Positions 45,939 through 54,777 of a stretch of 64,000 nucleotides of DNA are shown here, one piece after another; position 1 is the stretch's first letter; each line of letters starts with the position of its first letter. The notes under the pieces are model-generated. The model was not told the DNA's origin. It worked only from the letters and a program-made list of their open reading frames with translations, and did not search any database. The translations under genes were made by a program, and so were the position numbers. The DNA comes from Micromonospora fulviviridis (lineage in GTDB: Bacteria; Actinomycetota; Actinomycetes; Mycobacteriales; Micromonosporaceae), in assembly GCF_014648395.1 (NCBI RefSeq), contig NZ_BMRA01000019.1, positions 1 through 64,000 of the forward strand. The letters run 5' to 3'.

Positions 45939-46601
45939 TCAGCGGGCGCCGTCGGGTTCGGGGTCGCGGACCAGGATCCGCACCGCGCGGGCGGCGGCCA
46001 CCGCGCCGACCAGCACCGCGTGCCGGGGCTCGGGCACGTCGAGCAGCCGCTCCGCGCGCAGGGCGGCGAGCGGAGCCAGCCGCCGGTCGGCCAGCACGGT
46101 GTCCACGGCCCGCCGGTCACCGCCGCCGACCACGGCCGCGAGGCGCTCCGCCTCCGGCAACAGCAGGCGTACGGCCAGTTCGGCCGCGTCGCCCAGCGCC
46201 GCCTTCGCCTGGTTGTCGCGCCGCCGGGCGAAGCGCTGCTGGGACCAGCCGCCGGCGGCGGTGCGCCCCTGCACGTACCGGGTGTCCACCTTGGAGACGA
46301 CCAGGTCGGGGCCGTCGGCGACGCCGACCGCCACGGCGCCCTTGCGGGCCAGCAGCAGGCCCAGCCGGCGGGGCGCGCCGGCCGCGGCCACGAACCCGGG
46401 CACGTCGGCGGTGGCCGGGGCGCCGGGCGGGGTGTGCAGCTCGGCGGTGGCACCGTCGGGGGCGGTGAGCAGCAGCCCGTACCCCTCGACGGTCGTGGTG
46501 GGCGGGCCGTGCCGGTCGGCGAAGCCCTCGACCCAGCGGGCGACGCGGGCCGGGTCGACCTCGACCCACCGGCCGCCCCCGGCTGCGGGTCGGCTGGTCA
46601 C
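45939..46601 (-). CDS. acVLRF1-type peptidyl-tRNA hydrolase (Vms1-like release factor)
   Basis: This 220-aa protein looks like the actinobacterial VLRF1 family, related to the Vms1/ANKZF1 release-factor domain that frees nascent chains from tRNA on obstructed 60S subunits. The diagnostic segment is AAGGWSQQRFARRRDNQ near 115, where a Gln replaces the GGQ loop of eRF1, preceded by GLLLARKGAVAVGVADG and VDTRYVQGRT. A bacterial ribosome-rescue role is inferred from the family. The GTG at 46601 is 6 nt after a TACGGT box, so the message is probably leaderless. Confidence 0.82.
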   Translation of the reverse strand: MTSRPAAGGGRWVEVDPARVARWVEGFADRHGPPTTTVEGYGLLLTAPDGATAELHTPPGAPATADVPGFVAAAGAPRRLGLLLARKGAVAVGVADGPDLVVSKVDTRYVQGRTAAGGWSQQRFARRRDNQAKAALGDAAELAVRLLLPEAERLAAVVGGGDRRAVDTVLADRRLAPLAALRAERLLDVPEPRHAVLVGAVAAARAVRILVRDPEPDGAR

Positions 46602-46607
46602 CGCCCG

Positions 46608-46613
46608 ACCGTA
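46608..46613 (-). promoter_or_regulatory. Leaderless-type -10 box of the acVLRF1 gene
   Basis: On the minus strand TACGGT stands 6 nt before the GTG start, with no ribosome site. Confidence 0.45.
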
Positions 46614-46693
46614 CGGCACGGCCGGCGTGACGGGGTCGCCGGGCGGCGCTGCGGCGGACCGCATCGCGGCCGGCCGGCCGCGACGGGTGCGGC

Positions 46694-47326
46694 TCAGTCG
46701 GGCAGCAGGGTGGCGACGGCGAGGGCCGCGATCAGGGCGCTGGAGACCACGCCGGTGACCAGGCGGCCGCGCGGTCCGGCCAGCGCCCGGCCGACCATGG
46801 TGCCGCCGCCGGCGACGACCAGTTGCCAGCTCGCCGAGGCCAGGAACGCGCCGGCCACGAAGAGCGCGGCGGTGGCCGCGTCCGGGTCGGCGGTGTCCTG
46901 GCGGCCGAGCACCAGGGCGGCGAAGTAGAGCACCGTGGCCGGGTTCAGCAGGGTCAGCCCGAGCAGCGCCGCATAGGCGCGCCCGGGGCTGTTCAGCCCG
47001 CGCCCCACGGGCGCCTCCGCGACCTCCCGGGTCCGGCGGGCGGACCAGGTCCGCCACAGCCCGTGGCCGGCGAGCCCGAGGAGGACCAGCGCGGCCACCA
47101 CCCGCAGCGGGCCCGCGACCGGCGCGATGAGCCCGGCCAACCCGGCGCCACCCAGCGCGGCGACCGCCGCGTAGAGCCCGTCGGCGGTGGCCACGGCGAG
47201 CGCCGCGGCCGCGCCGACCCGGAAGCCGGTACGGGCGCTGAGCCCGAGAATGAGGATCGCGATCGCGCCGACCGGGACGGCGACGCCGTAGCCGGCCACC
47301 AGACCGGCGAGGAACGCCCCGGTCAC
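46694..47326 (-). CDS. LysE/RhtB-family amino acid exporter
   Basis: This 210-aa membrane protein has six hydrophobic segments and the family motif GYGVAVPVGAIAILILGLSAR in the first, LLNPATVLYFAALVLG in the middle and a C-terminal helix pair. LysE-type proteins export amino acids or related compounds. The GTG at 47326 has no ribosome site and a longer ORF exists, but sequence further upstream reads as low-quality Arg/Pro code. It is divergent from mazG. Confidence 0.85.
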   Translation of the reverse strand: MTGAFLAGLVAGYGVAVPVGAIAILILGLSARTGFRVGAAAALAVATADGLYAAVAALGGAGLAGLIAPVAGPLRVVAALVLLGLAGHGLWRTWSARRTREVAEAPVGRGLNSPGRAYAALLGLTLLNPATVLYFAALVLGRQDTADPDAATAALFVAGAFLASASWQLVVAGGGTMVGRALAGPRGRLVTGVVSSALIAALAVATLLPD

Positions 47327-47524
47327 GACGGTGGGCGGCGGGTCGAGGCGGCCGGCGGCAGGGTGCGCTGTCGGCGCGCGGCAGTGGCCGCACGGACAGG
47401 GACCTGCTTCGGGTACGCCTCGATCACGCGCCCATCGTGCACGCCCTCCCCCGAGGCCGCCACCCGATTTCCCCACCCGCACGTGACCCGGCGCGTGCGA
47501 GGGGTTCGGCCATACTGGTCCGCC

Positions 47525-47854
47525 ATGGACCTGGACGAGTATCAGCGGGGCGCCCTCCGGACGGCCGCGCCCCGTGACAAGAGGAACGAGCTGCTCCACC
47601 TGGTGCTCGGGCTGGTCGGTGAGTCGGGTGAGATCGCCGAGAAGTTCAAGAAGTGGGTCCGGGACCTCGACAGCGACGAGTCGCGGATCGACCGGGCCGA
47701 CATCGCCAGGGAACTCGGTGACGTGCTCTGGTACGTGGCGGTGCTCGCCGACTACCTCGACCTGTCGCTGGACGACATCGCGGCGGCCAACCTGGCCAAG
47801 CTGGCCAGCCGCCAGGGTCGTGGCGTGCTGGGTGGCAGCGGCGACAACCGCTGA
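47525..47854 (+). CDS. mazG: MazG-type nucleotide pyrophosphohydrolase
   Basis: This 109-aa four-helix protein fits the MazG family. It has the acidic metal motifs GLVGESGEIAEKFKKW (ExxE) and ADIARELGDVLWYVA (ExxD). Such enzymes hydrolyse NTP to NMP and pyrophosphate and clear damaged nucleotides. The ATG at 47525 follows the start DLDEYQRGALRTAAP common in the family. It ends at a long hairpin shared with the SUF operon end. Confidence 0.9.
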   Translation: MDLDEYQRGALRTAAPRDKRNELLHLVLGLVGESGEIAEKFKKWVRDLDSDESRIDRADIARELGDVLWYVAVLADYLDLSLDDIAAANLAKLASRQGRGVLGGSGDNR

Positions 47855-47870
47855 GCGGGGGGTGAAACGG

Positions 47871-47907
47871 GTCGAGCGCGGCACCCGCACGGGGTGTCGC
47901 GCTCGAC
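47871..47907. terminator. Bidirectional terminator between mazG and the SUF operon
   Basis: GTCGAGCGCG (47871-47880) pairs with 47898-47907, and pairing continues inward (GCACCC with GGGTGT) to give a stem of about 16 bp. Confidence 0.75.
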
Positions 47908-47922
47908 GGAGACCGGCAACGG

Positions 47923-48351
47923 TCAGACGTTGAAGCCGAGGGAGCGGAGCTGGTCCCGGCCCTCGTCGGTGATCTTGTCAGGGCCCCACGGCGGCAGCCA
48001 GACCCAGTTGATCCGGATGTCGTCGACCAGGCCGCCGCCCGGGCCGGTGGTCAGCGCCTGCCGGGCCTGGTCCTCGATCACGTCGGTGAGCGGGCACGCC
48101 GCCGAGGTCAGCGTCATGTCCAGGGTGGCGACGTTCTGGTCGTCGACGTGGATGCCGTACACCAAACCGAGGTCGACCACGTTGATGCCCAGCTCGGGGT
48201 CGACGACGTCCTTCATCGCCTCCTCGATGTCGTCGATGGCGGCCTTGCCGCCGCGGACGGCACCCTCGGTCGCCGCGCCGCCGGCCGGAGCCGGGCCGTC
48301 GGTCGCCACCGCGCCGGTGTCCGGCGTCGAGGTGGTCTCTTCGCTGCTCAT
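47923..48351 (-). CDS. sufT: SufT-type metal-sulfur cluster assembly factor (DUF59)
   Basis: This 142-aa protein has a disordered Ala/Gly/Pro start (1-45) and the DUF59/MIP18 domain: VVDPELGINVVDLGLVYG, TLTSAACPLTDVIEDQ with the conserved Cys, and the tail INWVWLPPWGPDKITDEG. SufT proteins help mature [4Fe-4S] proteins. GGAGGTGA precedes the ATG, which overlaps the sufU stop (ATGA). It is the last gene of the SUF operon. Confidence 0.92.
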   Translation of the reverse strand: MSSEETTSTPDTGAVATDGPAPAGGAATEGAVRGGKAAIDDIEEAMKDVVDPELGINVVDLGLVYGIHVDDQNVATLDMTLTSAACPLTDVIEDQARQALTTGPGGGLVDDIRINWVWLPPWGPDKITDEGRDQLRSLGFNV

Positions 48352-48821
48352 GCCTTCACCTCCGGGCTCACGCCCACCCCGGCGCGTGCCGCGGCGTCCT
48401 TGAACGCCATCCACGACAGCAGCGCGCACTTGACCCGGGCCGGGTAGCGCGCGACACCCGCGAACGCCACCCCGTCTCCGAGCACGTCCTCGTCCGGCGT
48501 GACCTGGCCACGGCCGGACATCAACTCGACGAACGCCTCGTGCACCGTGGCGGCGTCGTCGGCGGCCCGGCCGCGCAGCAGCTCGTGCAGCACGCTTGCC
48601 GACGCCTGGCTGATCGAGCAGCCCATCCCGTCGTACGAGATGTCGGTGAACACCTTGCCGTCGGTGGCCACCCGCACGGTGATCTCGTCACCGCAGGTCG
48701 GGTTGACGTGGTGCGCCTCGCCGAACCGGGCGGCCGGGTCCGTCGCGTCCCGCAGGCCACGGCCGTGCGGGTGCTTGTAGTGGTCCAGGATGATCTCCTG
48801 GTAGAGCTGGTCGAGCTGCAT
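48348..48821 (-). CDS. sufU: SufU iron-sulfur assembly / sulfur acceptor protein
   Basis: This 157-aa protein is the zinc-binding sulfurtransferase partner of SufS. Three conserved Cys are present: NPTCGDEITV, DGMGCSISQAS and RVKCALLSW, with an Asp beside the first. It accepts persulfide from SufS and passes it to SufBCD. The ATG is joined to the sufS stop as TGATG. Confidence 0.94.
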   Translation of the reverse strand: MQLDQLYQEIILDHYKHPHGRGLRDATDPAARFGEAHHVNPTCGDEITVRVATDGKVFTDISYDGMGCSISQASASVLHELLRGRAADDAATVHEAFVELMSGRGQVTPDEDVLGDGVAFAGVARYPARVKCALLSWMAFKDAAARAGVGVSPEVKA

Positions 48822-50125
48822 CAGTCGAACACCTTCCGCACCTGCTCGAGACCGGCCACCAACGCGTCGATCTCCTCGGTCGTGGTGTACAGGTAGAACG
48901 AGGCCCGGGTCATGGCCGGCACGCCGAACCGGGTGCACACCGGCTTGGCGCAGTGGTGCCCCACCCGGACCTGCACGCCGAGCGAGTCGAGCACCTGCCC
49001 GACGTCGTGCGGGTGCACGTCGCCGAGCGCGAAGGAGATCGTGCCGCCGCGGCCGACCGGCACGTTCGGGCCGAAGATCCGCAGGCCCGGCACGGTGGCG
49101 AGGGCGTCCAGCGCGTACGCCGTCAGCTCCTTCTCGTGCCACTGGATGGCCCGCATGCCGATCCCGGTGAGGTAGTCGACCGCCGCGCCGAGCGCGACCG
49201 CCTCGGCGATCGGCGGGGTGCCCGCCTCGAACCGGGCCGGCGGCGCGGCGAACGTGGAGCGTGCCATCGACACGGTCTCGATCATCGAGCCGCCGCCGAG
49301 CACCGGGGGCATCGCGGCGAGCAGTTCACCCCGGCCCCAGAGCACGCCGATGCCGGTCGGGCCGCACATCTTGTGGCCGGTGAAGACGATGAAGTCGGCG
49401 TCGTAGTCGACCACGTCCATCGGCATGTGCGGCACGGACTGCGAGCAGTCCAGCAGCAGCAGGGCGCCCACCTCGCGGACCCGCTGGGTGATCCGCGCGG
49501 TGGCGTTGACCGTGCCGAGGATGTTGGACATGTGCACCAGCGAGACGATCTTCGTCCGCTCGGTGACCAGGTCGTCCAGCCCCGACTCGTCGAGCCGCCC
49601 ATGGTCGGTGACCGGGAACCAGCGCAGGGTCGCGCCGGTCCGCTCCGCGAGGAGCTGCCACGGGACGATGTTCGAGTGGTGCTCCATCTCGGAGATGACG
49701 ATCTCGTCACCGGGCCCGATCCGGAAGCGCGGGTCGGCGTCCGGACGCAGCGAGGCGTTGGAGAACGCGTACGCCACCAGGTTGATCGCCTCGGTGGAGT
49801 TCTTGGTGAAGACCACCTCGTCCACGCTGGGCGCGTTGATGAAGGCGGCGATCTTCGCCCGGGCCCCCTCGTACGCCTCGGTCGCCTCGGTGCCCAGCGT
49901 GTGCACCGAGCGCGACACGTTGGCGTTGTGCATCGCGTAGTGCTCGGCGAGCACGTCGAGCACCTGCCGCGGCTTGTGCGAGGTGTTGGCGCTGTCGAGG
50001 TAGACCAGCGGGTGCCCGTTGACCTCCCGGTCCAGGATCGGGAAGTCGGCCCGCACCCGCGCCACGTCGAAGCGGGGCACGTCGTCGTACTGCGGCATGC
50101 CCGACGGGATCGCGATGGAGGTCAT
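48821..50125 (-). CDS. sufS: SufS cysteine desulfurase
   Basis: This 434-aa PLP enzyme converts cysteine to alanine and supplies persulfide to cluster assembly. The Schiff-base Lys is in FIVFTGHKMCGPTGIG, the PLP-contact His is in EMEHHSNIVPW and the active Cys in VGHHCAKPVC. LDSANTSHKP at the start is characteristic of group II (SufS/NifS-like) enzymes. It starts 5 bp after sufC ends and overlaps sufU. Confidence 0.96.
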   Translation of the reverse strand: MTSIAIPSGMPQYDDVPRFDVARVRADFPILDREVNGHPLVYLDSANTSHKPRQVLDVLAEHYAMHNANVSRSVHTLGTEATEAYEGARAKIAAFINAPSVDEVVFTKNSTEAINLVAYAFSNASLRPDADPRFRIGPGDEIVISEMEHHSNIVPWQLLAERTGATLRWFPVTDHGRLDESGLDDLVTERTKIVSLVHMSNILGTVNATARITQRVREVGALLLLDCSQSVPHMPMDVVDYDADFIVFTGHKMCGPTGIGVLWGRGELLAAMPPVLGGGSMIETVSMARSTFAAPPARFEAGTPPIAEAVALGAAVDYLTGIGMRAIQWHEKELTAYALDALATVPGLRIFGPNVPVGRGGTISFALGDVHPHDVGQVLDSLGVQVRVGHHCAKPVCTRFGVPAMTRASFYLYTTTEEIDALVAGLEQVRKVFD

Positions 50126-50130
50126 GGTGC

Positions 50131-50904
50131 TCAGGCCCGCGCCGAACCGGCCCCGGCGACGTACCGCTCGTAGCCCTCTTCCTCGAGCTTGTCGGCCAGC
50201 TCCGGGCCGCCCTGCTCGACGATCCGGCCGGCCACGAAGACGTGCACGAAGTCGGGCTTGATGTAGCGCAGGATCCGCGTGTAGTGGGTGATCAGCAGCA
50301 GGCCGGTGTCGCCGGTGTCGCGCACCCGGTTGACGCCCTCGCTGACCACGCGCAGCGCGTCCACGTCGAGGCCGGAGTCGGTCTCGTCGAGGATGGCGAT
50401 CCGCGGCTTGAGCAGCTCCAGCTGCATGATCTCGTGCCGCTTCTTCTCACCGCCGGAGAAGCCCTCGTTGACGTTGCGCTGGGCGAACGCCGGGTCCATC
50501 TGGAGCTTCTCCATGGCGCCGCGCAGCTCACCGGCCCAGGTGCGCAGCTTCGGCGCCTCGCCGTCGATGGCGGTCTTGGCGGTGCGGAGGAAGTTGGCCA
50601 CCGAGACGCCGGGGACCTCGACCGGATACTGCATGGCCAGGAAGAGGCCGGCGCGAGCCCGCTCGTCGACGGACATGGCCAGCACGTCCTCGCCGTCGAG
50701 GGTCACCGAGCCGCCGGTGATCTCGTACTTGGGGTGACCGGCGATCGAGTACGCCAGGGTCGACTTGCCGGAGCCGTTCGGGCCCATGATCGCGTGGGTC
50801 TCGCCGGCCTTCACGGTCAGGTCGACACCGGCCAGGATCGGCTTGAGCTCACCCTCGGGCAGCTTGACCGACACCTTCAGGTCGCGGATCTCCAGGGTGC
50901 TCAT
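50131..50904 (-). CDS. sufC: SufC ATPase of the Fe-S scaffold complex
   Basis: This 257-aa ABC-type ATPase drives SufBCD scaffold changes. Walker A IMGPNGSGKST, signature GFSGGEKKRHEIMQ and Walker B IAILDETDSGLD are complete. The ATG overlaps the TAA of the ferredoxin gene (TAATG). Confidence 0.96.
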   Translation of the reverse strand: MSTLEIRDLKVSVKLPEGELKPILAGVDLTVKAGETHAIMGPNGSGKSTLAYSIAGHPKYEITGGSVTLDGEDVLAMSVDERARAGLFLAMQYPVEVPGVSVANFLRTAKTAIDGEAPKLRTWAGELRGAMEKLQMDPAFAQRNVNEGFSGGEKKRHEIMQLELLKPRIAILDETDSGLDVDALRVVSEGVNRVRDTGDTGLLLITHYTRILRYIKPDFVHVFVAGRIVEQGGPELADKLEEEGYERYVAGAGSARA

Positions 50905-51230
50905 TATCGGGTCACTCCATTGCTCGGCGTCAGGCTGACGTAGATGTCGCCGTCGCGGACTTCGACGGGGTAGACGGGAACGGGTTCGGTCGCGGGCAGC
51001 CCGGTGGGCTCGCCGGTCCGTAGGTCGAAACGGGATCCGTGCAGCCAGCATTCCAGCGTGCAGCCGTCGACCTCGCCCTCGGAGAGGGCCACCGCGGCGT
51101 GCGAGCACTCGTCGTACACGGCGTAGAAGTTGTCGTCCTCACCGTGCACGACGGCGATCTGGGTGCCGTCCACGTCGGCGCTGATCGCGGTGCCCTTCGG
51201 CACGTCCTCGGTCGAGCAGATCTTGATCAT
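50904..51230 (-). CDS. Rieske-type [2Fe-2S] ferredoxin inside the SUF operon
   Basis: This 108-aa protein has the Rieske ligands: ECSHAAVALSE (CxH) and ECWLHGSRFD (CxxH), 16 residues apart. Rieske ferredoxins in this place are common in actinobacterial SUF operons and may carry electrons to cluster assembly or reduce iron. Its ATG is joined to the sufD stop as TGATG. Confidence 0.93.
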   Translation of the reverse strand: MIKICSTEDVPKGTAISADVDGTQIAVVHGEDDNFYAVYDECSHAAVALSEGEVDGCTLECWLHGSRFDLRTGEPTGLPATEPVPVYPVEVRDGDIYVSLTPSNGVTR

Positions 51231-52372
51231 CAGGCGCCCGCCTTGGTCAGGCGGGCCTCGATCGCGTCACCGAGGCGCTCGCGCAGCTCCTCGACCGGAA
51301 TCTTGTTGATCAGCTCGGCGAAGAAGCCGCGGACCACCAGGCGCCGGGCCTCGCCCTCCGGGATGCCCCGGGCCATCAGGTAGAAGAGCTGCTCGTCGTC
51401 GAAGCGGCCGGTCGCGCTCGCGTGCCCGGCGCCGGCGATCTCGCCGGTCTCGATCTCCAGGTTCGGCACCGAGTCCGCCCGGGCGCCGTCGGTGAGCAGC
51501 AGGTTCCGGTTGATCTCGTACGTGTCGGTGCCGGTCGCCTCGGCCCGGATCAGCACGTCACCCACCCAGACGGTGTGCGCGCTGTCGCCCTGGAGGGCAC
51601 CCCGGTAGCCGACGTAGCTGCGGCAGTCCGGCACCGTGTGGTCGACCAGCTGGCGGTGCTCCAGGTGCTGGCCGGAGTCGGCGAAGTAGAGGCCGTACAG
51701 CTCGGCCTCGCCGCCGCGCTGGGTGTACTCCACCGAGGTGTACTGCCGGACCAGGTCGCCGCCCAGGCTCACCTGGACGTGCACCACCTTGGCGTCGCGG
51801 CCCAGCTTCACCTTGAGGTGCTGCGCCTGCACCGCGTCGTCGGCCCAGTCCGCGATGGTGACCAGCGTCAGCTTCGCGCCGTCGCCCACCGACACCTCGA
51901 CGTTGTCGGCCAGGGTGGCGGACCCGACGTGCTCCAGCACCAGGGTCACCTCGGCGAACCGGCCCACCTCGACGAAGGTGTGGCCGAGGGCGAGCGTGTC
52001 GGCGCCTCCGCCGACCACCCGCAGGCTCACCGGCGCCTCGACCACGGCGTCCCGGGCGACCTGCACCAGCAGCGCCTCGTCGACCCCGCCGTACGCCAGC
52101 GCGCTGACCCGGTCGAACGGGGTGAGCACGCTGCCCACCCGCGGGTCGTCCCTGCCGATCCGGCCGACGGTGACGCCCTCGGGCAGGTCGCCGTGCTCGT
52201 GGCGGACCGTGCCGGTGGCGGCCTGCGCCCCACCCACGAGGCCGCGCAGGCGCTTGAGCGGGGTGAAGCGCCACTCCTCCTCCAGGCCCGTGAGGGCCGG
52301 GAAGTCGGCGACGTCGTACGAGCGGAGCGCCTGCGACTTGGTCGCGGGCGGCGCGGAAGCCTGGGTAGTCAT
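51230..52372 (-). CDS. sufD: SufD scaffold protein
   Basis: This 380-aa beta-helix protein pairs with SufB to form the scaffold. Family features include FGELYGLYF-type GEAELYGLYFADSGQHLEHRQ, the DHTVPDCRSYVGYRGAL segment and the C-terminal LMARGIPEGEARRLVVRGFFAELI, which pairs with SufC. It starts 58 bp after sufB. Confidence 0.95.
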   Translation of the reverse strand: MTTQASAPPATKSQALRSYDVADFPALTGLEEEWRFTPLKRLRGLVGGAQAATGTVRHEHGDLPEGVTVGRIGRDDPRVGSVLTPFDRVSALAYGGVDEALLVQVARDAVVEAPVSLRVVGGGADTLALGHTFVEVGRFAEVTLVLEHVGSATLADNVEVSVGDGAKLTLVTIADWADDAVQAQHLKVKLGRDAKVVHVQVSLGGDLVRQYTSVEYTQRGGEAELYGLYFADSGQHLEHRQLVDHTVPDCRSYVGYRGALQGDSAHTVWVGDVLIRAEATGTDTYEINRNLLLTDGARADSVPNLEIETGEIAGAGHASATGRFDDEQLFYLMARGIPEGEARRLVVRGFFAELINKIPVEELRERLGDAIEARLTKAGA

Positions 52373-52430
52373 CTCTTCCTTGGTCTGTTCTGCGACGACG
52401 GGGTCGGGTGCGGGGCGAGCGGGCCGGCGG

Positions 52431-53861
52431 TCAGCCGACCGCGCCCTCCATCTGGAGCTCGATCAGGCGGTTGAGCTCCAGGGCGTACTCCATCGGGAGC
52501 TCCTTGGCGATCGGCTCGATGAAGCCGCGCACGATCATGGCCATCGCCTCGTCCTCGCTCAGGCCCCGGCTCATCAGGTAGAAGAGCTGGTCGTCGCTGA
52601 TCTTGGAGACGGTCGCCTCGTGCCCCATCGACACGTCGTCCTCGCGGATGTCGACGTAGGGGTAGGTGTCGGAGCGGGAGATGGTGTCGACCAGCAGGGC
52701 GTCGCACTTGACCGTGCTCCGGCTGCTGTGCGAGCCCTCCAGCACCTGCACCAGGCCCCGGTAGGAGGTGCGGCCGCCGCCCCGGGCGATCGACTTCGAC
52801 ACGATGGTCGAGGAGGTGTGCGGCGCGGCGTGCACCATCTTGGCGCCCGCGTCCTGGTGCTGGCCCTCGCCGGCCATGGCCACCGAGAGCACCTCGCCCT
52901 TGGCGTGCTCGCCGGTCATGTAGACCGCCGGGTACTTCATGGTCACCTTGGAGCCGATGTTGCCGTCGACCCACTCCATGGTCGCGCCCTCGTGGCAGAC
53001 GGCGCGCTTGGTGACCAGGTTGTAGACGTTGTTCGACCAGTTCTGGATGGTCGTGTAGCGGCACCGGGCGTTCTTCTTGACGATGATCTCCACGACCGCG
53101 CTGTGCAGCGAGTCCGAGGAGTAGAGCGGCGCGGTGCAGCCCTCGACGTAGTGCACGTACGCACCCTCGTCGACGATGATCAGCGTCCGCTCGAACTGGC
53201 CCATGTTCTCCGTGTTGATCCGGAAGTAGGCCTGCAGCGGGATCTCCACGTGCACGCCCTTCGGCACGTAGATGAACGAGCCACCGGACCAGACGGAGGT
53301 GTTCAGGGCGGCGAACTTGTTGTCGCCGACCGGGATCACCGTGCCGAAGTACTCCTTGAAGATGTCCTCGTGCTCGCGCAGCGCGGTGTCGGTGTCCAGG
53401 AAGATGACACCCTGCTCCTCGAGGTCCTCACGGATCTTGTGGTAGACGACCTCGGACTCGTACTGCGCCGCGACACCGGCGACCAGCCGCTGCTTCTCCG
53501 CCTCGGGGATGCCCAGCCGGTCGTAGGTGTTCTTGATGTCCTCGGGCAGGTCCTCCCAGCTGGTGGCCTGCTTCTCGGTGGACCGCACGAAGTACTTGAT
53601 GTTGTCGAAGTCGATCCCGGTGAGGTCCGCGCCCCAGGCCGGCATCGGCTTGCGGCCGAACAGCCGCAGGCCCTTCAGGCGCAGGTCGAGCATCCAGGCC
53701 GGCTCGTTCTTCTTGGCCGAGATGTCCCGCACCACCGCCTCGTTGAGGCCACGCTGGGCAGCCGCCCCCGCGACGTCGGGGTCGGCCCAGCCGTACTCGT
53801 AGCGACCGAGGGCGGCGAGCTGCTCCTCCTGGGTCAGGGGCTGGACGATCTGCTCGGTCAT
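52431..53861 (-). CDS. sufB: SufB scaffold protein
   Basis: This 476-aa scaffold assembles the nascent cluster. Typical motifs: YFRINTENMGQFERTLIIVDEG, VHYVEGCTAP with the conserved Cys, NWSNNVYNLVTKRA, and the C-terminal FYLMSRGLSEDEAMAMIVRGF. No intein interrupts it, unlike in some mycobacteria. The ATG overlaps the sufR stop (ATGA). Confidence 0.96.
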   Translation of the reverse strand: MTEQIVQPLTQEEQLAALGRYEYGWADPDVAGAAAQRGLNEAVVRDISAKKNEPAWMLDLRLKGLRLFGRKPMPAWGADLTGIDFDNIKYFVRSTEKQATSWEDLPEDIKNTYDRLGIPEAEKQRLVAGVAAQYESEVVYHKIREDLEEQGVIFLDTDTALREHEDIFKEYFGTVIPVGDNKFAALNTSVWSGGSFIYVPKGVHVEIPLQAYFRINTENMGQFERTLIIVDEGAYVHYVEGCTAPLYSSDSLHSAVVEIIVKKNARCRYTTIQNWSNNVYNLVTKRAVCHEGATMEWVDGNIGSKVTMKYPAVYMTGEHAKGEVLSVAMAGEGQHQDAGAKMVHAAPHTSSTIVSKSIARGGGRTSYRGLVQVLEGSHSSRSTVKCDALLVDTISRSDTYPYVDIREDDVSMGHEATVSKISDDQLFYLMSRGLSEDEAMAMIVRGFIEPIAKELPMEYALELNRLIELQMEGAVG

Positions 53862-54661
53862 CTATCTGTCCTCACAGTGGTGACGGTGTTACCGGACTGG
53901 GCACGCGGCTGGGCGGGGATGTGCGTGGTGCACACCCCGTCGCCGTGCGCGATGGTGGCCAGGCGCTGCACGTGGGTGCCGACCAGACGGGAGATCACCG
54001 CGGTCTCGGCCTCGCACAGCTGGGGGAACTCGGCGGCCACGTGCGCCACCGGGCAGTGGTGCTGGCACAGCTGGCCGCCGGAGGCGATCGTGGACGCGTT
54101 GGCAGCGTAACCCTCGGCGGTCAGCGCCCCGGCGAGCGCCTCCGCCCGGGCCAGCGGGTCGTCGCCGGCGTCCTCCATGGCGGCGCGGCAGCGCTCCTCC
54201 AGCGCGGTCACCTGCTCGGCGGCGAACGCCTCGACGGCCCGCGAGCCGCCGGTGCGGGAGATCCAGCGCAGCGCGGCGGTGGCGATGTTGTCGTAGTGGT
54301 GGGTGCCGCAGCGCACCCGGGCCGCCTCGGTGAGCACGAAGACCTTGGCCGGCCGGCCCCGGCCCCGGCTGCCCCGGACGACCTGCTCGCGGGCCTCCAC
54401 GTCGCCGTCGGCGAGCATCGCGTCGAGGTGCCGGCGGATCGCGGCCGGGCTGAGCCCGAGCGCCGAGCCGAGCTGGGCTGCGGTGGTCGCGCCCTGCTCC
54501 AGCAGCAGCTGGGTGACCCGGTCGCGGGTGGAAAGATCGGTGGACGCGGCCTGCGACAACTCCAGCTCGGCGCGTCTGACGCCGCGCCGCGACCTGGAGC
54601 CGTCGCCGACGACCGGAGCGGTCGCCGACTGGTCTCCGGAGAGCGCCGCCGCGTTTTTCAC
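53858..54661 (-). CDS. sufR: SufR-type iron-sulfur-sensing repressor of the SUF operon
   Basis: This 267-aa regulator has an N-terminal winged helix (TRDRVTQLLLEQG, TTAAQLGSALGLSPAAIRRHLDAM) and a C-terminal cluster domain with Cys in GGQLCQHHCPVAHVAAEFPQLCEAE and a later GDGVC. SufR represses suf genes when holding a cluster and frees them in iron or oxidative stress. It is the first gene of the operon. The GTG at 54661 is 7 nt after TAACGT, the leaderless pattern, and length agrees with mycobacterial SufR. Confidence 0.93.
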   Translation of the reverse strand: MKNAAALSGDQSATAPVVGDGSRSRRGVRRAELELSQAASTDLSTRDRVTQLLLEQGATTAAQLGSALGLSPAAIRRHLDAMLADGDVEAREQVVRGSRGRGRPAKVFVLTEAARVRCGTHHYDNIATAALRWISRTGGSRAVEAFAAEQVTALEERCRAAMEDAGDDPLARAEALAGALTAEGYAANASTIASGGQLCQHHCPVAHVAAEFPQLCEAETAVISRLVGTHVQRLATIAHGDGVCTTHIPAQPRAQSGNTVTTVRTDR

Positions 54662-54668
54662 AACGCCA

Positions 54669-54674
54669 ACGTTA
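54669..54674 (-). promoter_or_regulatory. Leaderless-type -10 box of sufR
   Basis: TAACGT on the minus strand lies 7 nt before the sufR GTG. It is part of the palindrome-like TTACGTAA patch (54672-54679), the only AT-rich area here and a possible SufR target. Confidence 0.5.
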
Positions 54675-54764
54675 CGTAATTCGCCGGAGGCCCGCAAACC
54701 CGGGGTCCGGTGATCCCGACCACCGGTGCGGCGGAGTCACCCGATCGGGATCCACTACGGTGCG

Positions 54765-54770
54765 TAGGAT
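54765..54770 (+). promoter_or_regulatory. Leaderless-type -10 box of ctaA
   Basis: TAGGAT lies 7 nt before the GTG at 54778; there is no ribosome site. Confidence 0.5.
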
Positions 54771-54777
54771 TCGCTCC

